From Paratractidigestivibacter sp963611755 (GTDB taxonomy: Bacteria; Actinomycetota; Coriobacteriia; Coriobacteriales; Atopobiaceae): a stretch of DNA of 15,049 nucleotides. The notes beneath the pieces were generated by a model, which saw nothing but the letters and a program-made list of their open reading frames with translations, did no database searches and was not told the origin of the DNA. A program made the position numbers and the translations under genes. Shown in pieces: positions 1 to 5,718 of this stretch; within the stretch, counting starts at the first letter, position 1; each line of letters begins with the position of its first letter. The DNA lies in assembly GCA_963611755.1 (NCBI GenBank), contig CAVDTK010000051.1, positions 1 to 15,049 of the forward strand, in the 5' to 3' direction.

Positions 1-1
1 G

Positions 2-163
2 GGCCTCATCGACAACTGGTCCTGGAACAACGCGTTCAAGAACCGCTACGGCTTCATCGAGGTCGACCTCATGGACGGGTATTCCCGTCGCCTCAAGGAG
101 TCGGCAAACTGGCTAAGGGACGTTGCGACCTCGCACGTCTTCACTGTGGAAGAAGGGGAGTAA
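2..163 (+). CDS. Glycoside hydrolase family 1 (6-phospho-beta-glucosidase-like), C-terminal end only
   Basis: The window opens inside this gene; 53 codons and a TAA stop remain. The visible residues include IDNWSWNNAFKNRYGF, then VDL and R-LKESANWL. This matches the C-terminal end of GH1 beta-glucosidases, where a D-x-(F/W)-x-W segment in the aglycone/glycone pocket is followed by a K-R-(Y/F)-G-(F/L) motif and a final helix of the form K-x-S-x-x-W. GH1 enzymes hydrolyse beta-glucosides or their 6-phosphates in the cytoplasm. The next gene begins 4 bp after the stop and encodes a cellobiose-type PTS permease, so the 6-phospho-beta-glucosidase version is most likely (inference). The catalytic glutamates lie upstream of the window and cannot be checked. 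Confidence 0.82.
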   Translation, partial: GLIDNWSWNNAFKNRYGFIEVDLMDGYSRRLKESANWLRDVATSHVFTVEEGE

Positions 164-167
164 GAAA

Positions 168-1586
168 ATGGCAGAAGGAAAGGGACAGGCGTTTCTCGAT
201 AAGTTCGCCGAGGTCTCCGCAAAGGTGGGCAACCAGGTCCACCTGCGCACGCTGCGCGACGCGTTCGCCACGATCACGCCGCTCTACATCCTGGCCGGCA
301 TCGCCGTCCTGATCAACAACGTGGTGTTCCCGCTGTTCTTCGCCGACGGCTCCGCGGAGCTCGCGGCGTTCCAGGGCTGGGGCTCGGCCGTCACGCTGGG
401 CACACTGTCGGCCTGCTCGCTCATCCTGGCGGGTCTTCTCGGCTACTGCCTGGCCGTGAACAAGCGCTTTGAGAACGCGATCGCCTGCGTGGTCGTGGGC
501 ATCTCGTCCTTCATCATCATGATGCCGCAGGCCGTGACCGCGACCCTCGGCAACTTCCTGGTGGCCACCAACGCCAACGACAAGCTGGCCGACTCCATGA
601 GCTATGCCCTCACCGACCTGGGCGTCAAGCTCTCCGACGGCTACGCGCTCACCGGCGTCGAGGCCTCCGGCGTGCTGTCCACCACCAACACCGGCACGAA
701 CGGCTTGTTTGGCGCCATCATCGTGTGCCTTCTCGCCGTCACGCTCTTCATCAAGGTCTCCGGCGTCGAGAAGCTCAAGGTCAACCTGGGCGAGGGCGTT
801 CCTCCCGCGGTCGCCGAGTCCTTCAACGTCATGATCCCGATGCTTCTGACCCTGTCCGTCTGCGGCCTTGTCTCCGCCGTTCTGGCCGCCGCCGGCACCG
901 ACCTCATGACCATCATCTCCACCTGCATCTCCAGCCCGCTCAAGGGCATCATGAACGCCGGCCCGTGGGCGGTCGTGCTCATCTACACCCTGGCCAACCT
1001 GCTGTTCTGCCTCGGCATCCACCAGTCCACGATCTCCGGCGTCCTCGCCGAGCCGATCCTCACCATGCTCATCGTCGACAACATGGCCACCTTCGCCGCT
1101 GGCCAGCCGATCCCTGCCGACCACTACATGAACATGCAGATCATCAACAGCTTCGCCCTTATCGGCGGCTCCGGCTGCACCCTGGCGCTGCTTCTGGACA
1201 CCTTCGTCTTCTCTAAGAGCAAGACCTCCAAGACCGTCGCCAAGATGGCCATCCTGCCCAGCCTCTTCAACATCAACGAGCCCGTCATCTACGGTTACCC
1301 CATCGTCTTCAACCTGCCGCTGATGATCCCGTTCGTGCTCGTTCCCGACCTGCTCATCGCCGCGACCTACGGCCTCACCTGCGCGGGCCTCATCAGCCCC
1401 TGCGTCGTCCAGGTGCCCTGGACCACCCCGGCCGTTATCTCCGCCTTCCTGACCACCGGCGGCGACTTCCGCGCGGCCATCTGGCAGGTCATCGAGATCG
1501 CGCTGGCCATGGCCATCTACCTGCCCTTCATGAAGGTTTCCGAGAGCGTGGCCGCCAAGCAGGCCGAGCTCGAGGCCGCCGAGTAG
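168..1586 (+). CDS. celB: PTS lactose/cellobiose family IIC permease
   Basis: This is the membrane subunit of a phosphotransferase system that imports beta-glucosides or chitobiose-like sugars while they are phosphorylated by the IIB subunit. It has 472 residues, usual for the family. About ten hydrophobic segments are visible, for example near residues 33-57, 75-95, 104-120, 181-196, 222-242, 266-284, 325-345, 376-405 and 438-453. The signature FNINEPVIYGYPIVFN (residues 367-382) carries the conserved Glu371. His285 in LGIHQST matches the other sugar-pocket residue known from the ChbC structure. The ATG at 168 was chosen over an in-frame start at 123 because GGGGAG (155-160) is well placed for it and the upstream GH1 gene runs to 163. 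The IIB and IIA genes follow, so the transporter is complete across three polypeptides. The exact sugar is not resolved by sequence. Confidence 0.93.
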   Translation: MAEGKGQAFLDKFAEVSAKVGNQVHLRTLRDAFATITPLYILAGIAVLINNVVFPLFFADGSAELAAFQGWGSAVTLGTLSACSLILAGLLGYCLAVNKRFENAIACVVVGISSFIIMMPQAVTATLGNFLVATNANDKLADSMSYALTDLGVKLSDGYALTGVEASGVLSTTNTGTNGLFGAIIVCLLAVTLFIKVSGVEKLKVNLGEGVPPAVAESFNVMIPMLLTLSVCGLVSAVLAAAGTDLMTIISTCISSPLKGIMNAGPWAVVLIYTLANLLFCLGIHQSTISGVLAEPILTMLIVDNMATFAAGQPIPADHYMNMQIINSFALIGGSGCTLALLLDTFVFSKSKTSKTVAKMAILPSLFNINEPVIYGYPIVFNLPLMIPFVLVPDLLIAATYGLTCAGLISPCVVQVPWTTPAVISAFLTTGGDFRAAIWQVIEIALAMAIYLPFMKVSESVAAKQAELEAAE

Positions 1587-1609
1587 GGCCCGCGCGGGCT
1601 TCCCATCCC

Positions 1610-1643
1610 GGCGCCGGCGGGCCGCCCAACGCCTGCCGGCGCC
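1610..1643 (+). other. GC hairpin between the IIC and IIB genes
   Basis: GGCGCCGGC (1610-1618) and GCCGGCGCC (1635-1643) are perfect 9-bp inverted arms around a 16-nt loop. A 12-bp palindrome GCCCGCGCGGGC lies just upstream at 1588-1599, directly after the IIC stop. No U-run follows, so this is not a classical terminator. It more likely stabilises or processes the mRNA so that the membrane subunit and the soluble subunits are made in different amounts (inference). Confidence 0.5.
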
Positions 1644-1682
1644 GCCCCCCAACTGTTAGTCTTGTCTTATCGAGTCACACAC

Positions 1683-1712
1683 CCGTGAACGTCTTGCAAG
1701 TCCGTGAACGTC
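1683..1712 (+). promoter_or_regulatory. Direct repeat upstream of the IIB gene, possible operator
   Basis: CCGTGAACGTC occurs at 1683-1693 and again at 1702-1712, an exact 11-bp direct repeat with a 19-bp period. It lies 20 bp before the IIB start, next to its ribosome site. The sequence here is less GC-rich than its surroundings. It could be an operator or a local duplication; no promoter hexamers are convincing. Confidence 0.4.
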
Positions 1713-1732
1713 CCATAAGAAAGGGGCTTGAA

Positions 1733-2035
1733 ATGAAGAACATCCTGCTCGCCTGCAACGCCGGAATGTCGACCAGCCTGCTCGTCCAGAAGATGCAGGC
1801 CGAGGCCGAGGCCCAGGGCCTCGAGGTGACCATCCAGGCCAACCCGCTCAACAAGGCGCTCGAGAAGGTCGACACCGCCGACGTGCTCCTTCTCGGCCCG
1901 CAGATCGCCTACGCCAAGAAGGACGCCGAGGCCGCTGCCGGTGGCAAGCCCGTGGCCGTCATCGCCATGGTCGACTACGGCCGCATGAACGCCAAGAAGA
2001 TCCTGGCCGACGCGCTCGCGCTTATCGGGGAGTAG
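1733..2035 (+). CDS. celA: PTS lactose/cellobiose family IIB subunit
   Basis: This is a soluble 100-residue phosphocarrier that takes phosphate from IIA and passes it to the sugar in the IIC channel. The N-terminus MKNILLACNAGMSTSLLV holds the active-site Cys8 in the P-loop-like C-x-A-G-M-S-T-S motif. LLGPQIAY further on is strongly characteristic of cellobiose/chitobiose IIB proteins such as ChbB. The ATG at 1733 follows AAAGGGG (1720-1725) at a good distance. An in-frame GTG at 1685 would add 16 residues ahead of the conserved strand and is rejected. It is separated from IIC by a 146-bp gap with a hairpin and a direct repeat, and is followed 3 bp later by IIA. Confidence 0.94.
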   Translation: MKNILLACNAGMSTSLLVQKMQAEAEAQGLEVTIQANPLNKALEKVDTADVLLLGPQIAYAKKDAEAAAGGKPVAVIAMVDYGRMNAKKILADALALIGE

Positions 2036-2038
2036 AAA

Positions 2039-2386
2039 ATGGCTGACGAGAAGACCGCCGAGCAGCCCCTCGACATGGAGGAGGTCTGCTTCCAGATCAT
2101 CGCCAACGTGGGCATGGCCAAGTCCCTCTACATCGAGGCGGTCGGCCGCGCCAAGGAAGGCGACCTCGAGGGCGCCCGCGAGATGATCAAGCAGGGTTCC
2201 GACGCCTTCGTCGAAGGCCACAACGTGCACCTGCAGCTGCTTGCAAACGACGCCGGCGGCAAGTCCGTCGAGTTCTCGATGCTGCTCATGCACGCGGAGG
2301 ACCAGCTCATGGGCGCCGAGACCTTCCGCATCGTGGCGGAGGACTTCATCGACGTCTACGAGCGCCTTAAGAAGTACGAGGGTTAG
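2039..2386 (+). CDS. celC: PTS lactose/cellobiose family IIA subunit
   Basis: This is a 115-residue helical phosphocarrier that accepts phosphate from HPr and gives it to IIB. The motif LLMHAEDQLMGAETFR contains the expected active-site histidine, His85. Asp88, three residues later, matches the conserved metal-binding Asp of trimeric IIA-Lac/IIA-Chb proteins. The start lies 3 bp after the IIB stop with GGGGAG (2027-2032) embedded in the end of IIB, so the two are translationally linked. It is the last gene of the operon: an intrinsic terminator begins 60 bp downstream. The N-terminal 12 residues are acidic and not conserved in the family, and Met13 is a possible alternative start, but it has no better ribosome site. 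Confidence 0.94.
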   Translation: MADEKTAEQPLDMEEVCFQIIANVGMAKSLYIEAVGRAKEGDLEGAREMIKQGSDAFVEGHNVHLQLLANDAGGKSVEFSMLLMHAEDQLMGAETFRIVAEDFIDVYERLKKYEG

Positions 2387-2446
2387 AGGCGAGAAGGGCG
2401 CCAGGAGCCCGAAGTTCGTCAGAAGCTCGAAGGTCAGCCTTAGACC

Positions 2447-2476
2447 GGAAGGCCCCGCTGCGGCGGGGCCTTTTTG
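2447..2476 (+). terminator. Intrinsic terminator of the PTS operon
   Basis: GGCCCCGC (2451-2458), loop TGCG, and GCGGGGCC (2463-2470) form a perfect 8-bp stem that is extended by AA/TT and followed by TTTTT. The core is nearly identical to the hairpin after ilvE (5161-5186). On the minus strand the T-run is poor, so it serves mainly the plus-strand operon. Confidence 0.93.
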
Positions 2477-2520
2477 CGTTTGCGGGTTGGGGGATGGGCG
2501 GGTGGTTTGCCCGCCGCGTC

Positions 2521-3573
2521 TTACGCGACCGTCGCGGCGAAGTCGAGAAACTCGTCGACGTGCTTGGCTCGCGTGGCCCACGAGGTCACGAAGCGGATCA
2601 CGCGGCGGCCGTCGGGCAGCCGCGCGAAGGTCTCGCAGCCCACGGCCGCGTCGAACTTCTCGGCAATCGTTGCCTCCACCACAAAGAACTGCTGGTTGGT
2701 GTTNNNNNNNNNNNNNNNNNNNNNNNNNNNNNNNNNNNNNNNNNNNNNNNNNNNNNNNNNNNNNNNNNNNNNNNNNNNNNNNNNNNNNNNNNNNNNNNNN
2801 NNNNNNNNNNNNNNNNNNNNNNNNNNNNNNNNNNNNNNNNNNNNNNNNNNNNNNNNNNNNNNNNNNNNNNNNNNNNNNNNNNNNNNNNNNNNNNNNNNNN
2901 NNNNNNNNNNNNNNNNNNNNNNNNNNNNNNNNNNNNNNNNNNNNNNNNNNNNNNNNNNNNNNNNNNNNNNNNNNNNNNNNNNNNNNNNNNNNNNNNNNNN
3001 NNNNNNNNNNNNNNNNNNNNNNNNNNNNNNNNNNNNNNNNNNNNNNNNNNNNNNNNNNNNNNNNNNNNNNNNNNNNNNNNNNNNNNNNNNNNNNNNNNNN
3101 NNNNNNNNNNNNNNNNNNNNNNNNNNNNNNNNNNNNNNNNNNNNNNNNNNNNNNNNNNNNNNNNNNNNNNNNNNNNNNNNNNNNNNNNNNNNNNNNNNNN
3201 NNNNNNNNNNNNNNNNNNNNNNNNNNNNNNNNNNNNNNNNNNNNNNNNNNNNNNNNNNNNNNNNNNNNNNNNNNNNNNNNNNNNNNNNNNNNNNNNNNNN
3301 NNNNNNNNNNNNNNNNNNNNNNNNNNNNNNNNNNNNNNNNNNNNNNNNNNNNNNNNNNNNNNNNNNNNNNNNNNNNNNNNNNNNNNNNNNNNNNNNNNNN
3401 NNNNNNNNNNNNNNNNNNNNNNNNNNNNNNNNNNNNNNNNNNNNNNNNNNNNNNNNNNNNNNNNNNNNNNNNNNNNNNNNNNNNNNNNNNNNNNNNNNNN
3501 NNNNNNNNNNNNNNNNNNNNNNNNNNNNNNNNNNNNNNNNNNCCTCGGAGTAGTCGTTGCGAAACATATGCAT
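2521..3573 (-). CDS. Threonine-aldolase / beta-eliminating-lyase family PLP enzyme, interrupted by sequence gap
   Basis: Only the two ends can be read; 839 unknown bases lie between them. The N-terminus MHMFRNDYSE matches the F-R-N-D-Y-S-E start typical of low-specificity L-threonine aldolases of this subgroup. The last 60 residues contain NTNQQFFVVE and RVIRFVTSWATR, which also fit the C-terminal domain of that family. These enzymes use pyridoxal phosphate to cleave threonine or allo-threonine to glycine and acetaldehyde. Both ends are in one frame across the gap, and the implied length of 350 residues is the family norm, so the gap length is probably right and this is one intact gene. The start at 3573 is supported by AGAAAGG (3588-3582 on the minus strand). 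The catalytic lysine is inside the gap. The gene is divergent from ilvE and converges on the PTS operon. Confidence 0.75.
   Translation of the reverse strand: MHMFRNDYSEXXXXXXXXXXXXXXXXXXXXXXXXXXXXXXXXXXXXXXXXXXXXXXXXXXXXXXXXXXXXXXXXXXXXXXXXXXXXXXXXXXXXXXXXXXXXXXXXXXXXXXXXXXXXXXXXXXXXXXXXXXXXXXXXXXXXXXXXXXXXXXXXXXXXXXXXXXXXXXXXXXXXXXXXXXXXXXXXXXXXXXXXXXXXXXXXXXXXXXXXXXXXXXXXXXXXXXXXXXXXXXXXXXXXXXXXXXXXXXXXXXXXXXXXXXXXXXXXXXXXXXXXXXXXXXXXXXXXXXXXNTNQQFFVVEATIAEKFDAAVGCETFARLPDGRRVIRFVTSWATRAKHVDEFLDFAATVA
2704..3542. other. Assembly gap of 839 N
   Basis: Positions 2704-3542 are all N. Nothing can be annotated directly. The flanking reading frames indicate that it covers the central three-quarters of the threonine-aldolase-like gene, including its PLP-binding lysine. 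Confidence 0.99.
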
Positions 3574-3658
3574 GTCAGAAGCCTTTCTCTGCGCACGGCC
3601 CGGTTTTCCCAAGGCCCGAGCTGTGTCCCGAGTAGGGTTTTACCATAGTTGGGCGCGG

Positions 3659-3672
3659 TGATTCGCAAATCA
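3659..3672. promoter_or_regulatory. Dyad TGATT-N4-AATCA upstream of the aldolase gene
   Basis: TGATTCGCAAATCA is a dyad with 5-bp half-sites and a 4-bp centre, about 86 bp upstream of the minus-strand aldolase start. The layout resembles binding sites of Crp/Fnr-family regulators (Fnr: TTGAT-N4-ATCAA), though the half-site is shifted by one base. Minus-strand TTGATT overlaps it and could serve as a -35 element. A Crp/Fnr gene lies about 2 kb away. The link is only suggestive. Confidence 0.35.
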
Positions 3673-3711
3673 ATTTTCCAAGGGAGCGCCGAGAAACAAA
3701 AGGGGTTCTCG

Positions 3712-3937
3712 CTTTCAAAACGCGGGGTTGTCTGATGCCTGGTGGCCTCCCAACTTTCAATTCTCGGGGTTGTCTGATGCCTGAGGGGGTTCTCGCTTTC
3801 AATTTCAGGGGTTGTCTGATTCTCAAACATCAGACAACCCTTCAAATTGAAAGGACGGGGCGCGCTGGGCATCAGACAACCCCTCGAAATGAAAGGACGG
3901 GGCGCGCCGGGTATCAGACAAGCCCTCAAATTGAAAG
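3712..3937. repeat. Mirror-symmetric six-copy repeat array 1 (3 + 3 inverted, 42-bp period)
   Basis: Six 25-bp copies are present. Three are in minus orientation at 3712-3736, 3754-3778 and 3796-3820; three are in plus orientation at 3829-3853, 3871-3895 and 3913-3937. The plus-orientation consensus is ATCAGACAACCCC, then about five variable bases, then (T)TGAAAG. The period is exactly 42 bp on both sides. All three mirror pairs share one centre, 3824.5, inside an 8-bp loop TCTCAAAC. Spacers are 17 bp and diverge between sides; right-hand spacers begin GACGGGGCGCGC. Partial unit-like sequence continues outward on both sides, roughly 3695-3954. The array fills the intergenic region between the divergent aldolase and ilvE genes. 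The repeat length is too short for CRISPR and no cas genes are present. Function unknown. Confidence 0.95.
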
Positions 3938-4081
3938 GACGACGGCCCGCGCGCCCATTGTTAACAGAGCGAAACGCCGCCGCGCGCCCGCACACAACGG
4001 GACTACCCTAGGAAATTACGTTCCGATAGGATCAACCGGCGGCGCCCACACCCGCGCCGCCCGCGCAAGGAGATGCATCGC

Positions 4082-5110
4082 ATGGAGAAGAAAGATATCG
4101 ACTGGGGTAGCCTGGGCTTTGCTTACCAGCACACCGACTACAGCTACGTCTGCAACTACAAGGACGGCGAGTGGGGCGAGGGCGAGCTTACCCCCGACCA
4201 CACCATCGTGATGTCCGAGTGCGCCGGCCTTCTCCACTACTGCCAGGAGGTCTTCGAGGGCCTGAAGGCCTACACCACCGAGTCCGGCGACGTCGTGTGC
4301 TTCCGCCCCGACATGAACGCCCAGCGCATGTACGACTCCGCGCAGCGTCTGTGCATGCCTCCCTTCCCCAAGGAGAAGTTCGTCGAGGCCGTCAAGCAGG
4401 TCGTCAAGGCCAACGCCGCGTGGGTGCCGCCTTTCGGCTCCGGCGCCACGCTCTACATCCGCCCGTTCATGTTCGCGACCGGCGACGTCATCGGCGTGAA
4501 GCCTGCCGACGAGTACCAGTTCCGCATCCTCGTGACCCCCGTGGGCCCCTACTACAAGGGCGGCGTCAAGCCCGTTAAGCTGCAGGTCCCCGAGTTCGAC
4601 CGCGCCGCTCCCCACGGCACCGGCAACATCAAGGCCGGCCTCAACTACGCGATGTCCCTCTACCCGAGCGTCCTTGCCCACGAGGCCGGTTACGCCGACA
4701 ACCTCTTCCTCGATCCCCAGACCCGCACCTACGTCGAGGAGACCGGCGGCGCCAACGTCATCTTCGTCAAGGAGGACGGCAACCTGGTGGTCCCACAGTC
4801 CTTCACCGACTCCATCCTGCCCTCCATCACCCGCCGCTCGCTCGTGCAGGTGGCCGAGGACCTGGGCCTCACCGTCGACCAGCGCCCCGTCAAGTTCGAT
4901 GAGATCGACCAGTTCGTCGAGTGCGGCATGTGCGGCACCGCGGCCGTCATCTCCCCGGTCGGCGAGATCGACTACGGCGAGAAGAAGGTCGTCTACGGCA
5001 TGGAGCACGTGGGCCCCGTCATGCAGAAGCTGCGCGAGACCCTGACCGGCATCCAGTCCGGCGAGCTCGAGGACAAGCACGGCTGGGTCTGCAAGATCGA
5101 CGTGGAGTAA
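4082..5110 (+). CDS. ilvE: Branched-chain amino acid aminotransferase
   Basis: This is a cytoplasmic PLP enzyme that interconverts leucine, isoleucine or valine with their 2-oxo acids, using glutamate/2-oxoglutarate. The 342-residue length and motifs fit the type II (eukaryotic-like) class IV aminotransferase group: EVFEGLKAY (residues 57-65), YIRPFMFATG (125-134), GNIKAGLNYA with the probable Schiff-base Lys184, VEETGGANVIFV (218-229) and CGTAAVISPVG (284-294). An ATG at 4073 abuts AAGGAG (4067-4072) with no spacing, so the ATG at 4082, nine bases downstream, is preferred. It is a single-gene unit with its own downstream terminator structure, and both flanking intergenic regions carry six-copy mirror arrays. 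Codon use resembles its neighbours, so there is no sign of recent transfer. Confidence 0.95.
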   Translation: MEKKDIDWGSLGFAYQHTDYSYVCNYKDGEWGEGELTPDHTIVMSECAGLLHYCQEVFEGLKAYTTESGDVVCFRPDMNAQRMYDSAQRLCMPPFPKEKFVEAVKQVVKANAAWVPPFGSGATLYIRPFMFATGDVIGVKPADEYQFRILVTPVGPYYKGGVKPVKLQVPEFDRAAPHGTGNIKAGLNYAMSLYPSVLAHEAGYADNLFLDPQTRTYVEETGGANVIFVKEDGNLVVPQSFTDSILPSITRRSLVQVAEDLGLTVDQRPVKFDEIDQFVECGMCGTAAVISPVGEIDYGEKKVVYGMEHVGPVMQKLRETLTGIQSGELEDKHGWVCKIDVE

Positions 5111-5111
5111 C

Positions 5112-5227
5112 GCACGGTCGGGGCGAGAAGCCCCTTCATCTCAGTGCTCAAACAGCTTCGGAAGGCCCCGCTTCGGCGGGGCCTTCCTGCAGAACTGCGC
5201 CTGAGATGAAGGGGCTTCTCGCCGTGC
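5112..5227. repeat. Long inverted repeat enclosing the ilvE terminator hairpin
   Basis: The left arm is GCACGG (5112-5117), an extra TCGGGG, then 21 bases at 5124-5144 ending CTTCATCTCAG. The right arm (5201-5227) is the exact reverse complement of both parts without the six extra bases, giving 27 matched positions. The two arms enclose 56 bp that contain a separate strong hairpin. Each arm carries one copy of the 9-mer GGCGAGAAG in opposite orientation. The structure begins one base after the ilvE stop codon. Confidence 0.92.
5161..5186 (+). terminator. ilvE terminator hairpin with UUCG tetraloop
   Basis: GAAGGCCCCGC (5161-5171), loop TTCG, and GCGGGGCCTTC (5176-5186) form a perfect 11-bp stem closed by the very stable C(UUCG)G tetraloop. 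The core is almost the same as the PTS-operon terminator at 2451-2470. There is no long U-run (CCTTCCTGC follows), so termination efficiency is uncertain, but position and stem strength support the call. Confidence 0.75.
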
Positions 5228-5347
5228 GCCACTCCAGCGATCGAAACGGGGACCCCTCTGCTCCGCACAGCAACTTTGCCGTGCTCAGAATTCCGTTGCC
5301 AGGCACAAACGCGACTTCCGTTTTTCGGGCTCGCCTCTCAGCGGTGA

Positions 5348-5593
5348 CGCACCGGATCCGGGCCATGTCGGTGGATTTCGGGCGAAGCCGCACCAGGATC
5401 GCCGCATGTCGGTGCCGAGAAGCTCGCAAACGCACCGGTAAGCGGGCACGTCTGTGGAAACAGGCGCCCTCAAGCCTCAAACGCCACAGACATGGCCCGG
5501 TTACGGTGCGTCTCTCGGTCTGCGGGCACCGACATGCCCCCGATCCGGTGCGGCCCCCGGCTAAATCCACAGACATGCGGCCTTTCCGGTGCG
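5348..5593. repeat. Mirror-symmetric six-copy repeat array 2 (3 + 3 inverted, 41/42-bp period)
   Basis: Six 27-bp copies are present. Three in one orientation lie at 5348-5374, 5389-5415 and 5431-5457; three inverted copies lie at 5484-5510, 5526-5552 and 5567-5593. The left-orientation consensus is CGCACCGG, about six variable bases, GGC, then CATGTC(G/T)GTGG. Steps are 41 then 42 bp on the left and 42 then 41 bp on the right, so all three mirror pairs centre exactly on 5470.5. Spacers are 14-15 bp and not conserved between sides. The array lies between the ilvE terminator and the Crp/Fnr gene. The 41-bp steps break any reading frame, so it is not coding. It shares geometry and a TGTC(T/G)G core with array 1. 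Function unknown. Confidence 0.94.
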
Positions 5594-5696
5594 GCTATTA
5601 TGCCGGAGGCCGTGGGACACGTCAGGCTATTTATGCGTTCGGAACTGCGGTCCAAACCGCCGTGAGTTGTTGTTCTTTTGCGGAAAAGTTAGCCAT

Positions 5697-5712
5697 GGTT
5701 GCCATGGCAACC
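5697..5712. promoter_or_regulatory. Perfect 16-bp palindrome upstream of the Crp/Fnr gene
   Basis: GGTTGCCATGGCAACC is a perfect palindrome ending 67 bp before the preferred regulator start, in an AT-richer stretch that probably holds the promoter. Such sites are commonly operators. It may bind the adjacent regulator or another factor. Confidence 0.5.
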
Positions 5713-5718
5713 CCGCAA

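Noticed and set aside
141..1652. 503-residue open frame antisense to the PTS IIC gene
   Set aside because: High-GC shadow: Gly/Asp/Val/His-rich translation with no motifs, opposite a clearly recognised membrane protein.
3712..3937. CRISPR array
   Set aside because: Repeat plus spacer is only 42 bp with 17-bp spacers, half of the copies are inverted, right-hand spacers are near-identical, and there are no cas genes in the window.
3575..4211. Open frames on both strands that translate array 1 into 14-residue repeats (HQTT..IERTGRAG and IRQP..LK.RTP types)
   Set aside because: 42 bp is a multiple of three, so any tandem 42-bp repeat gives periodic peptides in open frames. No ribosome site or family match, and the sister array has 41-bp steps that break frame.
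4982..5010. CxxC redox switch of mitochondrial BCAT in IlvE
   Set aside because: The CGMC pair (residues 281-284) lies before the GTAAVISPV segment, whereas the mammalian redox pair aligns within that segment; the positions do not correspond.
5161..5186. Bidirectional terminator for a hidden minus-strand gene
   Set aside because: No minus-strand gene is visible between ilvE and the Crp/Fnr gene, and neither side has a good T-run.
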